DNA of 64,000 nucleotides from Bacilli bacterium (GTDB lineage Bacteria > Bacillota_I > Bacilli_A > RF39 > UBA660): NCBI GenBank assembly GCA_017511605.1, contig JAFWJL010000008.1, positions 1 to 64,000 of the forward strand, given 5' to 3'. Each line of letters starts with the position of its first letter. The stretch's first letter is position 1. The translations under genes were made by a program, and so were the position numbers. The notes under the pieces are model-generated. The model was not told the DNA's origin, searched no databases, and was given only the letters and a program-made list of their open reading frames with translations. Shown piece after piece: positions 14,843-23,679 of the stretch.

Positions 14843-16792
14843 ATGAAGAGTATCGAAAAATCATTGACAAATTATTTAAATGGTACAGCTCCTAGAGTAA
14901 GTGAGGAAGTACTTATAAATTACGCTAGTAAAAGTAGCGATAAAGCCAATGAAATTATCGATATTCTTTTTAATGTAATAAATTATGATTTAGATTCTTA
15001 TAATGGGGAAAAATCATTAGAAAAAATAAGAGATTTAATTAAATGTATTAATACTATTATGTTGAATAATAGTGATGTTGATAGAGGTATTATAGCTAGA
15101 AAAACGCGTAGTTTAGATTATAAATTAGAACATCTTACTGATTCAAATAAAGCTAAAATAATAAATTTTGATAAAGCTAATAGAGAAATTGAAGTATCTA
15201 GATTAACTTTGGATACTTTGGGTGAGCAAGTAGATACTTCTGAAACTACACAATATGATTTTGTTGATCGCTTAATAACTACTATTAAAGATATAGCTTA
15301 TATTGAATCTGTTATAAGTAAAGATTCGTCTTTACTTAAAGTAAAAGATAAGAAGAAAACTTCTTTATTTGAGAATATTATTATTAAGTATATGAAAAGT
15401 ATAGGGCAAGGAAATGAAGAAGATGCTTATTATTATAGTAATTTATTGAGATTAATAATGCATCATGATGATTTTCATTTATCAGATAAGGATAAGAAAA
15501 AATGTTTAGAAATAATTTATAATGAGATAAATCATATGAGTTATAATAAAAAGAAGAAAAAACAAAATACTGCCTATATAGATTTTTTAAATACTTTATT
15601 AGATGGTATTAAAGGAGAACAGAAAACTGTAAAAATTGATGGTTTAGCTAAGATGCATAATATTTCAATTTCTTTTTCTCCTGAAATAATAATTCAAGCT
15701 AATAGTGTTAAAAATAAAGTTGGTACTATGACAGGTAGAGAATTTGTAAGTGATTATGCAATCACTATAGATAAAGAAGATGCAGTGGAAATAGATGATG
15801 CTTTAACATGTAAAATTCTTCCTAATGGTAATTATTTGTTGGGTGTACATATTGCATCAGTATTAGGTTATTTTTCATGGGATTCTGATATAGTAAAAGA
15901 AGCTATAGATAGAGGAAGATCAATTTATTTACCTAGAAAGTATCAAGAAGTAGAAGATGATTATGAGAGGGTAATTCCTATTTTTCCATATGGTTTTTCA
16001 GCACAAACTGCTTCGCTTTTGCCAAATGAAAAAAGACTTGCGAGAAGTTATTTTTATGAAATTGATAAATATGGAAATATTGTTAATGAGGTATTTAAGA
16101 AGACTATAGTTATGAGTAACATGAAAACTTCTTATGAACAAATTGATGAAGTACTAAGAAAGGGTTCTAAAAACAAAGAACTAGAGGAATTAGTTAAAAA
16201 CTTATATGAGGTAACAGAATTGATAAATAAAAAATATCATGTGAAAGAAATGTATGAAAAAATGAAGGCTAATACAGATGATTTCTCGGATTTACCTGTT
16301 AAAAATATAGGAGCTCAAAAAATAATAAATATGACTATGTTATTGAATAATCATAGAGCAGGTGGTTTCTTTAAGAAAAATGGATATCCATGTTTATATA
16401 GAGTCCAAGATGATATAAAAGAAAGTGATGCTAGAAAGTTACAAGCAATGATTGATAGTTTAAGAGCTACTTATGGTGGAGAGGCTTATGAACAGTTATT
16501 TAAACAGATTAATCTTAATGGCTTTTATCCTAAGGCTAGGTATGATATAGAAGGCTCACATTATGGATTAGGACTTGATCATTATGGACATTTTACTTCT
16601 CCAATAAGAAGAGGCCCAGATATTGTAAATGAACATGCTTTGGAGGTTTGTTATGATAAGGAACCAACAGATGAAGAAATGCTTCAATTGCAACATGAAA
16701 TAATAATAATATCTCGTGAAATTAATGCAAAACAAATGCCAATAGATTTGTTTATTAGTGATTATAAATATGCATATCAAAAAAGAAGATAA
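14843..16792 (+). CDS. RNB-domain exoribonuclease lacking the usual OB-fold/S1 domains
   Basis: Probably a 3'-5' RNA exonuclease of the RNase II/R superfamily. The catalytic RNB domain (about 265-640) has the Asp cluster 'TIDKEDAVEIDDAL' (about 308-321), 'GVHIASV' and the C-terminal 'GHFTSPIRRGPDIVNEHAL' (about 580-600). RNase R and RNase II carry cold-shock domains before, and an S1 domain after, the RNB core. Here about 265 residues of charged helical sequence precede it, and the protein ends about 40 residues after it. RNA must therefore be fed in some other way. It starts two bases after dnaI and is probably coupled to it. 649 residues. Confidence 0.85.
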   Translation: MKSIEKSLTNYLNGTAPRVSEEVLINYASKSSDKANEIIDILFNVINYDLDSYNGEKSLEKIRDLIKCINTIMLNNSDVDRGIIARKTRSLDYKLEHLTDSNKAKIINFDKANREIEVSRLTLDTLGEQVDTSETTQYDFVDRLITTIKDIAYIESVISKDSSLLKVKDKKKTSLFENIIIKYMKSIGQGNEEDAYYYSNLLRLIMHHDDFHLSDKDKKKCLEIIYNEINHMSYNKKKKKQNTAYIDFLNTLLDGIKGEQKTVKIDGLAKMHNISISFSPEIIIQANSVKNKVGTMTGREFVSDYAITIDKEDAVEIDDALTCKILPNGNYLLGVHIASVLGYFSWDSDIVKEAIDRGRSIYLPRKYQEVEDDYERVIPIFPYGFSAQTASLLPNEKRLARSYFYEIDKYGNIVNEVFKKTIVMSNMKTSYEQIDEVLRKGSKNKELEELVKNLYEVTELINKKYHVKEMYEKMKANTDDFSDLPVKNIGAQKIINMTMLLNNHRAGGFFKKNGYPCLYRVQDDIKESDARKLQAMIDSLRATYGGEAYEQLFKQINLNGFYPKARYDIEGSHYGLGLDHYGHFTSPIRRGPDIVNEHALEVCYDKEPTDEEMLQLQHEIIIISREINAKQMPIDLFISDYKYAYQKRR

Positions 16793-16815
16793 TATAATTA
16801 AAAAAAAGTGTAAAT

Positions 16816-16843
16816 AGGTTTACATTATGTAGACCTTTTTTTA
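16816..16843 (+). terminator. Terminator of the dnaI-RNB operon
   Basis: AGGTTTAC (16816-16823) pairs with GTAGACCT (16829-16836, one G-T pair), then seven T. Confidence 0.8.
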
Positions 16844-16866
16844 TTGATAAAATCAGATAATTCGAC

Positions 16867-16884
16867 TATAATAAATAATATAAT
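16867..16884 (+). promoter_or_regulatory. Two overlapping -10 candidates before the dockerin gene
   Basis: TATAAT at 16867-16872 and again at 16879-16884, with no good -35. AGGGTGAG follows, then the ATG at 16897. Confidence 0.4.
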
Positions 16885-16896
16885 AGGGTGAGTTGT

Positions 16897-18375
16897 ATGA
16901 AGATAAAGAAGAAAACAATATTTTTATTTATACTGTTAGCTTTTATGATCGTTCTTAATATAGGTTATGCCGATAATGAAGAAGTACTTAGTGGATGGCA
17001 AACTATAGATGGGTTTACGTATTATTACCGAGTTACTGATAATGATGGATCACCTGGGGCAGCTGGCACAATGGTTGTTGGTTTTGCAAGAATAAACGAT
17101 AAAATATATTATTTTAGAGAAATACCAGATCAAGAAAAAACAGGACCTAAGGGTAGTCTTTTAACCGATGATTGTTTTGGCTTTGGCAATATGAGTTATT
17201 GTACTAATGCTAATGGAGAATTAATTAGTGAATTGCAAGTAGTAGAAACACCTACTACTGATATGTGTGCGGATGTGACATATACAGGAAAATCACAATC
17301 TCTTACTAAACCAGCACAATTAGGATATACATGGAATAATAATATGAGAACAGATGCAGGAACACAAACTATTTCCGCTGAATTAACTCCTGGGTATGCT
17401 TGGTTAGATGGAACAACTTTACCAAAAGAAATAACTTGTCAAATGAAGAAAAAAGTAATACCTGTTCCTTATTTAGCTCAAATAGAATATGATTATACAG
17501 GTAAAGTAATAGATCCAATAGTAGTTGATTATGATGAAAATCTTATGTTGATGACAGGAGAGGTTGCGGCTACAGAAGCAGGATACTATCAATTTAATTT
17601 AGAAATAAAAGGAGCAGCTTCAAAAAATGTAGAGTGGCCTGAAGGTACAAGCAATGTTCTTTTATTTGATTGGCAAGTAAATAAGTTGGATTTACCAGCA
17701 CCTTCAGTTATTAGTTATACAGGGGAATATGATGGAAAACCTCATACACTTAGTGTTGTTCCACCTACATATGGTGTTGTACAGTATTCGATTGATGGTC
17801 AAATATGGGGACAAGAAAAACCGACAAGAACGGAACTTGGTACAAGTGTTGTGTATGTAAGGGTACCTGGTGATCATAATCATAATGCTTCACCGGTTAT
17901 TACTGGTCGAATAACAATTACATCTATTTCAAACTATATAATTAGAGATTTAGATGTGGATTACCAAAATAATTATATTAAAAATATAAATATTAATACT
18001 ACAGTAGATGATATTAGAAATAAGTTTGTATTGTTAGATGGATATAGTTTGGAAATTGATTATAAAAATGGTACTACGCCAGGTAAAAAATTAGTATATA
18101 CAGGTGGAAAAGTAAAGATAATGCAAGGACCTGTAGTATATAAGGAATTCGCAATTGTAGTATCAGGTGATACTAATGGTGATGGGGAATTAAACTATTT
18201 AGATTATGTAAAAGTTTATAATCATATTCAAAAAACTAAAAATCCGAATTCTAATAAGACATTATTAACGGGAGTATATCTAGCTGCTGCAGATATGTCT
18301 CATGACAATACGGTAAATTACTTAGATTATGTAAAAATTTATAATAAAATAAAAGAATTAAAGGGAGGAAAATAA
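16897..18375 (+). CDS. Secreted protein with a C-terminal type I dockerin-like module
   Basis: 492 residues. Residues 1-26 are a signal peptide ending near 'NIGYA'. The next part has glucan/choline-binding-like aromatic turns ('SGWQTIDGFTYYYR', 'VGFARINDKIYYFRE'). The middle (about 125-345) reads as several beta-sandwich units with 'YTGK' and 'YTGEYDGKPHT' repeats, as in YDG/MBG-type adhesin modules. The end carries two EF-hand-like dockerin repeats: 'DTNGDGELNYLDYVKVYNHI' (about 424) and 'DMSHDNTVNYLDYVKIYNKI' (about 465). Dockerins bind cohesin modules outside the cell. No enzyme domain is seen. The next gene starts one base after its stop and encodes a membrane-anchored surface protein. 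Confidence 0.82.
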   Translation: MKIKKKTIFLFILLAFMIVLNIGYADNEEVLSGWQTIDGFTYYYRVTDNDGSPGAAGTMVVGFARINDKIYYFREIPDQEKTGPKGSLLTDDCFGFGNMSYCTNANGELISELQVVETPTTDMCADVTYTGKSQSLTKPAQLGYTWNNNMRTDAGTQTISAELTPGYAWLDGTTLPKEITCQMKKKVIPVPYLAQIEYDYTGKVIDPIVVDYDENLMLMTGEVAATEAGYYQFNLEIKGAASKNVEWPEGTSNVLLFDWQVNKLDLPAPSVISYTGEYDGKPHTLSVVPPTYGVVQYSIDGQIWGQEKPTRTELGTSVVYVRVPGDHNHNASPVITGRITITSISNYIIRDLDVDYQNNYIKNININTTVDDIRNKFVLLDGYSLEIDYKNGTTPGKKLVYTGGKVKIMQGPVVYKEFAIVVSGDTNGDGELNYLDYVKVYNHIQKTKNPNSNKTLLTGVYLAAADMSHDNTVNYLDYVKIYNKIKELKGGK

Positions 18376-18376
18376 T

Positions 18377-19294
18377 ATGAAAAAAGTAGTAGGGAGTTTG
18401 TTGGTTATTGCATTATTTTCATTATTTCCAATAAATGTATTTGCAGCAGGAGGTGTTAGTGTTTCTACATCTTCTATGAGTATGGAGATTGGTGGAACAC
18501 AAACATTTAACATTGTTGCTGAAAATACAATTGGTGATGCAACTATTATTTCTAATGATTCTGGAATAGCAACAGTTAATGCTAGTTCTTGGGAAACAGG
18601 AATGGTGGAGGAAAAGAAGACAGTAACAAAGACTATTACAGTAAAAGGTATTAGTGAAGGAACAACAACTATTACTGTTTCGTTTGATGGAGCTACTTTT
18701 GATGAAGAAAAGGTATCTGTAACAAAAACTATATCAGTAACTGTAAAGAAAAAACAAGGACCTTTACCAAGTCAAGTTGTTAAACCAAGTCAGCAAACTC
18801 AACAACAACCTCAACAACAAGCTCAACCAAAGGAAGAACCTAAAAAAGAGGAAATAAAAAAATCAAATAATAGTAAATTAAAAGAAATTGCAGCAGTAGG
18901 ATATGATTTAATGAAAACAGATGATACTAATTATAGGTTATCAGTAGAAAATGAAGTATCTAGTGTTGTTATAAAGGCAGTAGCTGAAGATGAAAAAGCA
19001 ACAATTACTGGTAATGGAGAACATAATCTGGTAGAAGGAGAAAATTCTATAGAAATAGTTATTACTGCTGAAGATGGTTCTCAAAATAAAATAAATATTA
19101 ATGTTCTTAGGAAAGAAGAAGTTATTGAAGAAGAACCAATAGAAGAAGATATAACAACAGGTGATATATCAGAACCAGAAAAAAAATCTATTAATGTTAT
19201 AGCAATAGCTATGATTGCATTAAATGTTATTTTAGCAATTTCAGTTGTTTCATTAATAATTAAAAATAATAAATTAAAGAAAATGAATAATTAA
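18377..19294 (+). CDS. Membrane-anchored surface protein with Big_2-like and cadherin-like beta-sandwich domains
   Basis: 305 residues. Signal peptide at 1-24 ('SLFPINVFAAGG'). A Big_2/Ig-like domain spans about 25-120 ('SMSMEIGGTQTFNIVAEN...GIATVNAS...GISEGTTTITVSF'). A Gln/Pro/Lys/Glu-rich linker follows (about 128-160). A cadherin-like beta-sandwich of the PF12733 type spans about 165-240 ('YRLSVENEVSSVVIKAVAEDEKATI...NSIEIVITAEDGSQNKININVLR'). An acidic stretch, a C-terminal helix (about 270-292) and a Lys-rich tail complete it. The topology suits a cell-surface anchor. Its place one base after the dockerin gene suggests the two proteins work together. A true cohesin fold is not evident. 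Confidence 0.8.
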   Translation: MKKVVGSLLVIALFSLFPINVFAAGGVSVSTSSMSMEIGGTQTFNIVAENTIGDATIISNDSGIATVNASSWETGMVEEKKTVTKTITVKGISEGTTTITVSFDGATFDEEKVSVTKTISVTVKKKQGPLPSQVVKPSQQTQQQPQQQAQPKEEPKKEEIKKSNNSKLKEIAAVGYDLMKTDDTNYRLSVENEVSSVVIKAVAEDEKATITGNGEHNLVEGENSIEIVITAEDGSQNKININVLRKEEVIEEEPIEEDITTGDISEPEKKSINVIAIAMIALNVILAISVVSLIIKNNKLKKMNN

Positions 19295-19298
19295 AATG

Positions 19299-19327
19299 TT
19301 GAAATATATATGAAATAGTGTTATACT
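19299..19327 (+). promoter_or_regulatory. Promoter of the thrS T-box leader
   Basis: TTGAAA at 19299-19304, 17-base spacer, TATACT at 19322-19327. Confidence 0.75.
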
Positions 19328-19333
19328 ATACTT

Positions 19334-19530
19334 CGTAAATACATTGACAAAGGACACGATTGATTAATGATGTTTATAGAGAGTTTGTGGTAGGTGGAAA
19401 CAAACAACTAGTTAATTGATTACTACCTTTAGAGTAGAACTATTAAATGTAGTTCCGGTGAAAGCCGTTATTAGATTAAGTAAAACAAAGGATGGTACCG
19501 TCTATTATGACTCCTGTACTATCCTTTTTT
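19334..19530 (+). promoter_or_regulatory. T-box riboswitch (threonine) controlling thrS
   Basis: The leader senses uncharged tRNA-Thr and chooses between antiterminator and terminator. Visible parts are the AGAGAG element at 19378-19383 and a stem I apical hairpin (GTTTGT...ACAAAC, 19383-19405). A specifier region holds two consecutive Thr codons, ACT (19422-19424) and ACC (19425-19427). The T-box core is GGATGGTACCG (19490-19500). The competing terminator pairs AAAGGAT-G-GTAC (19488-19499) with GTAC-T-ATCCTTT (19516-19527) before a T-run. Promoter upstream and thrS downstream agree. Which Thr codon is the specifier cannot be settled by eye. Confidence 0.88.
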
Positions 19531-19549
19531 ATTTTGGGAGGGAAAGATT

Positions 19550-21307
19550 ATGATTAATATTAAAGAAAATGAAAAATTAGAAATGTTGAACCATTCATGT
19601 GCACACTTAATGGCTCAAGCAATTACTCATTTATATCCAAATGCAAAGTTTTGGGTAGGACCTGCAATAGAAGAAGGATTCTATTATGATGTAGATTTAG
19701 GTGATGAAGTAATTAAAGAAGAAGATTTAGAGAAGATTGAAAGAGAAATGAAGAAATGTTCTAAATCTGCTAAAAATATTATAAGAAGAGAAATATCTAA
19801 AGAAGAAGCTTTAGAAATGTTTAAAGATGATCCATATAAAATAGATTTAATTTCTAGAATGGATGATGGAGTAATTACATGTTATTCTCAAGGAGACTTT
19901 ACTGATTTATGTAGAGGACCTCATGTAGAAAATACTAAGTTAATTAAATACTTTAAATTATTAAAAGTTTCTGGTGCTTACTGGAAAGGTGACGCCAAAA
20001 ATAAAATGCTTCAAAGAATTTATGGTGTGTGCTTTGAAAATGAAGAAGATTTAAATGCGCATTTACAAGAATTAGCTGAAGCAAAAGAAAGAGACCATAG
20101 AAAAATAGGTAAAGATTTAGGTATTTATATGATGAGTGATTTAGTAGGTCGTGGACTACCAATGTATTTACCAAATGGATTTACTTTATGGAATGAACTT
20201 GAAAATTATATTCGTGGAAAAGAGTTAAAAAGAGGATATTTACATGTTCAAACTCCTCCACTTGGTAATGTAGAGTTATATAAAACTAGTGGTCACTGGG
20301 AACATTATCAAGATTCTATGTTTCCTAAGATGGAAGTTGAAGGAGAAGAGTTTGTATTACGTCCAATGAACTGTCCACATCACATGGTAATTTATGGAAA
20401 TGATATTCATTCATATAGAGATTTACCTTTAAGAATAGCTGAAATTGCTAGAGACTGTAGATATGAATCTAGTGGAGCTTTAAAAGGTATTGAAAGAGTT
20501 AGAACTTTCTGTCAAAATGATTCACATATATTCTGTACTTTAGAACAAGTAGAAAGTGAATTTAAAGGTGTAGTTGATTTAATACTTGAATGTTATAAAG
20601 AATTAGGTATTAAGAATTATAGATTTGAATTATCACTTAGAGACCCTCTAGACAAAGTAAAATATCATCATGATGATGAAATGTGGAATAAAGCAGAAAA
20701 TATGTTAAGACAAGTATTGAATGACTTAAAAATTGATTATGTTGAAAAGATTGGTGAAGCTGCATTCTATGGACCAAAACTTGATGTACAAGTTAAACCA
20801 GCAGTAGGTAATGAAATCACTTTATCAACTTGTCAATTAGATTTCTGTTTACCAGCTAAGTTTGATTTAACTTATGTTGATGCTGATGGTGGACATAAGA
20901 CTCCAGTAGTTTTACATAGAGCAGTATTTGGATCAATCGATAGGTTTATTGCTTATTACTTAGAGGAAACTAAAGGAAACCTTCCTACATGGTTAGCTCC
21001 AACTCAAGTTATTGTTATGCCAGTAAATAGTGAATTCCAAGGAGAATATGCTAAAGAAATTTATGAATTATTAAGAGATAATAATATTAGAGTAGAGTTA
21101 GATGATCGTAATGAAAAATTAGGATATAGATTAAGAGAATCTCAAGTTAAGAAGATACCTTATACATTAATCTTAGGAGATAATGAAAAGAATAATAACG
21201 AAATTAGTTATAGATTATTTGGTAGTCAGGAAACTACTACTCTTCCTAAAGATGAATTTATTAAACAAATAAAAGAAGAGATAACTAATAGAAGTTTAAG
21301 AAAGTAA
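19550..21307 (+). CDS. thrS: Threonyl-tRNA synthetase without the TGS domain
   Basis: Charges tRNA-Thr. The 585 residues begin almost at once with the editing domain (HSCAH, zinc/editing His15 and His19; 'CRGPHV' about 121-126). The class II catalytic core follows, with 'RPMNCPHH' (zinc Cys), motif 2 'RYESSGALKGIERVRTFCQNDSHIFC' and motif 3 near 'VLHRAVFGSIDRF', then the anticodon-binding domain (about 485-585). Typical ThrRS is about 640 residues because of an N-terminal TGS domain, which is missing. The start is firm: GGGAGGG lies just upstream, and the T-box terminator ends about 20 bases before it. Expression is governed by the T-box. Confidence 0.96.
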   Translation: MINIKENEKLEMLNHSCAHLMAQAITHLYPNAKFWVGPAIEEGFYYDVDLGDEVIKEEDLEKIEREMKKCSKSAKNIIRREISKEEALEMFKDDPYKIDLISRMDDGVITCYSQGDFTDLCRGPHVENTKLIKYFKLLKVSGAYWKGDAKNKMLQRIYGVCFENEEDLNAHLQELAEAKERDHRKIGKDLGIYMMSDLVGRGLPMYLPNGFTLWNELENYIRGKELKRGYLHVQTPPLGNVELYKTSGHWEHYQDSMFPKMEVEGEEFVLRPMNCPHHMVIYGNDIHSYRDLPLRIAEIARDCRYESSGALKGIERVRTFCQNDSHIFCTLEQVESEFKGVVDLILECYKELGIKNYRFELSLRDPLDKVKYHHDDEMWNKAENMLRQVLNDLKIDYVEKIGEAAFYGPKLDVQVKPAVGNEITLSTCQLDFCLPAKFDLTYVDADGGHKTPVVLHRAVFGSIDRFIAYYLEETKGNLPTWLAPTQVIVMPVNSEFQGEYAKEIYELLRDNNIRVELDDRNEKLGYRLRESQVKKIPYTLILGDNEKNNNEISYRLFGSQETTTLPKDEFIKQIKEEITNRSLRK

Positions 21308-21326
21308 TTTATTACTTTCTTTTTCT
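21299..21326 (+). terminator. Terminator after thrS
   Basis: AAGAAAGTAA and TTACTTTCTT arms, overlapping the stop codon, then a T-rich run. Confidence 0.8.
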
Positions 21327-21354
21327 TGACTAAAAATAATAGTTTTTGTAAGAT
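21326..21354 (+). promoter_or_regulatory. Promoter of the 21376 gene and probably the dnaG-rpoD operon
   Basis: TTGACT at 21326-21331, 17-base spacer, TAAGAT at 21349-21354. No terminator is seen between this point and trmK. Confidence 0.6.
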
Positions 21355-21375
21355 ATAAAGCTAAGTGGTGAGACT

Positions 21376-21924
21376 ATGAAGACGATGGATGAAATACAAG
21401 AAGAATATAATGAATTTGAGTGTAGATTATGGCCAATTAAATCTTTAGAAGATTTAAGAGGATGGATAAAAGTAGCGTTTGATGATATAGATGAAAATGT
21501 TAGACTTTTATGTGTAGATCAAAGATATAATAGAAGAGATAAATTTTTGACTAAACTTAATAATTTATTTTTATTTCCTGAGGATAGAGTTGATACATCA
21601 TATTATGATCAAGATGATGACCTTATTTCGGATGCTTATTATATAAATAAGATTTATAGGATTTACTTTAGTGAGATGTTTAGTGGTGCCAATGAAAGTA
21701 ATTATGTAGAAATGGCTAAAATAGCTGATTTTATAATGCAATATTATGATAAAGATGTAATGTCTATAGATAGTAGGAGAAGAGATTTAGAATATAGAAG
21801 TAGAGGGTATGGATGTGTAGATAATGGACATGATTCTACAGATGAAGAATTACATGAGTTTTTTAATAGTAAAATAAATGAAATATCTCAAATAAAAGGG
21901 ATAGAAAAAGTATATAAAATGTGA
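21376..21924 (+). CDS. Protein of unknown function before dnaG
   Basis: 182 residues, soluble, rich in Asp, Tyr and Arg. It has an N-terminal 'ECRLWPIKSLEDLRGWIKVAFDDIDENVRLLCVDQRYNRRDKFL' and a Tyr/Asp-rich middle. No catalytic motif, zinc site or membrane helix is recognisable. The ATG follows AGTGGTGAG. The promoter upstream and the 30-base gap to dnaG without a terminator suggest it is the first gene of the dnaG-rpoD-trmK transcript, the macromolecular synthesis operon. I do not recognise the family. Confidence 0.72.
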   Translation: MKTMDEIQEEYNEFECRLWPIKSLEDLRGWIKVAFDDIDENVRLLCVDQRYNRRDKFLTKLNNLFLFPEDRVDTSYYDQDDDLISDAYYINKIYRIYFSEMFSGANESNYVEMAKIADFIMQYYDKDVMSIDSRRRDLEYRSRGYGCVDNGHDSTDEELHEFFNSKINEISQIKGIEKVYKM

Positions 21925-21954
21925 TATTATAAGTAAGTATAGGTGGTGATGTCT

Positions 21955-23676
21955 ATGAATAATGATTTAATTAATCAAATTAGAAGTAAAGTAGATATTG
22001 TGGACATCATTGGAGAGAGAATACCATTAGTTTCAAAGGGCAAAAACTTTTTTGGAGTGTGCCCTTTTCATGATGATACAAATCCATCTATGAGTGTGTC
22101 TCGTGAAAAACAAATATATACTTGTTTTTCTTGTCACGCAACAGGAAATGTTTTTAATTTTTTAATGGATTATGAACATATGGATTTCAAAGAAGTATTA
22201 AAGTACTTAGGAGATAGAGTAGGAATAGATACAGGTAGTGTTCATGTTGCTAAAAAGAATACTAAGTTTGATAAGTTCTATGATGCATATAGTTTGACTT
22301 TAAAATACTTTCAAAACAATTTAAATAGTACTGTTGGTGTAAGGGCTAAGAAGTATTTAAAAAATAGAAAAATAGATGATGATATCATAAAAGAGTTTGA
22401 AATAGGTTTATCTTTAGAAACACCTGATGATTTAACTAAATTATTAATGAAGAAAGATTATGATTTAGTTACTTTAAATAGGATAGGTTTATCTAATGAT
22501 AATCATGATATATATAATGATAGAATAATGTTTCCATTATATGATATTACTGGTAAAGTAGTAGGATTTAGTGGAAGAAGATATGATGATATAAAAGATA
22601 ATAAATATGTTAATACGCGAGAAACTGATATATTTAAAAAAGGTGAAATGTTATATCACTATCATATTGCTAAAGATGAATGTCGTATTAGTAAAAGTGT
22701 TATTGTAATGGAAGGGTTCATGGATGTTATTAGAGCTAGTACTATTGGTATTAAGAATACTGTAGCTTTAATGGGAACAGCTCTTACAAAAGACCAAATT
22801 AATTTATTAAAAAGATTAAGTAAAAACATAATTCTTTGTTTAGATGGTGATGAAGCTGGAGTTAAGGCGACACTTGCTAATGGGGAATTATTATTAAATG
22901 AAGGTATTGAAGTAAAGGTAGTGCCTTTACCTAATCCTGATGATCCAGATAGTTATATTTTAAATAATGGTAAAGAAAGATTTGTGGGATTAATAGAAAA
23001 TGCATTAAACTTTAGTGATTTTAAAATACAAAAGTTGAAAGAGAAAGTTAATTTCTCATCTGATGAAGAAAAGTCTCTTTATATTAATAAAGTAATAGAG
23101 GAAACAGCTAAGTTAGATGATGAAATTAGAAGAGAAGTTGTATTAAAAAGACTTGCAAAAGAGTTTGATATAGGGTATAATACACTGGAAATGCGTATGA
23201 ATAGACTTCTTCAAAATAAAGAGAAAAAAGAAGTGGTATTTGTACCTAAAAAAATTATTCCTAAGAAGGATAAATATGAGAAGGCTTTTGAGCAAATAAT
23301 ATACTTTATGCTTAATAATGATTGGATTATCACACAAGTAGAAAAAGAAAAATTAATCTTCCCAACGGAAGTAATGAGAAATATGTGTAGTGAAATAATC
23401 TATTATTATAAGAAAAATGGAAGTATTAATATTGCAGACTTTTATACTTACTTAAATGGTAAGGAAAGTTTAATTCTTTTCTTAAATGAAATTTTATCTT
23501 GTAACTATTTAGAGACTACTGATAAAGATGAGTTATTTCGTTATTTCAAAGTTGTAAGAGAATATAGTATTAATGAAGAAATTAAGAGACTCACAAATTT
23601 AATGAAGAAAGAGATAGATCCGATAGAACAAGCTAAAATAGTAGAAAGAATAAGAAAGCTTAAGTTAGGAGAATAG
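21955..23676 (+). CDS. dnaG: DNA primase
   Basis: Makes RNA primers for replication. The 573 residues have the N-terminal CHC2 zinc-binding domain ('CPFHDDTNPSM', 'YTCFSCHATGN', about 36-65). The primase catalytic core and a Toprim domain follow ('VIVMEGFMDVI', 'LCLDGDEAG', about 245-300), then a C-terminal helicase-interaction region. The ATG at 21955 is preceded by AGGTGGTGAT; in-frame GTGs at 21943 and 21946 and an ATG at 21949 fall within or directly next to that ribosome site and are less likely. rpoD follows after three bases, the classic dnaG-rpoD arrangement. Confidence 0.96.
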   Translation: MNNDLINQIRSKVDIVDIIGERIPLVSKGKNFFGVCPFHDDTNPSMSVSREKQIYTCFSCHATGNVFNFLMDYEHMDFKEVLKYLGDRVGIDTGSVHVAKKNTKFDKFYDAYSLTLKYFQNNLNSTVGVRAKKYLKNRKIDDDIIKEFEIGLSLETPDDLTKLLMKKDYDLVTLNRIGLSNDNHDIYNDRIMFPLYDITGKVVGFSGRRYDDIKDNKYVNTRETDIFKKGEMLYHYHIAKDECRISKSVIVMEGFMDVIRASTIGIKNTVALMGTALTKDQINLLKRLSKNIILCLDGDEAGVKATLANGELLLNEGIEVKVVPLPNPDDPDSYILNNGKERFVGLIENALNFSDFKIQKLKEKVNFSSDEEKSLYINKVIEETAKLDDEIRREVVLKRLAKEFDIGYNTLEMRMNRLLQNKEKKEVVFVPKKIIPKKDKYEKAFEQIIYFMLNNDWIITQVEKEKLIFPTEVMRNMCSEIIYYYKKNGSINIADFYTYLNGKESLILFLNEILSCNYLETTDKDELFRYFKVVREYSINEEIKRLTNLMKKEIDPIEQAKIVERIRKLKLGE

Positions 23677-23679
23677 GCA

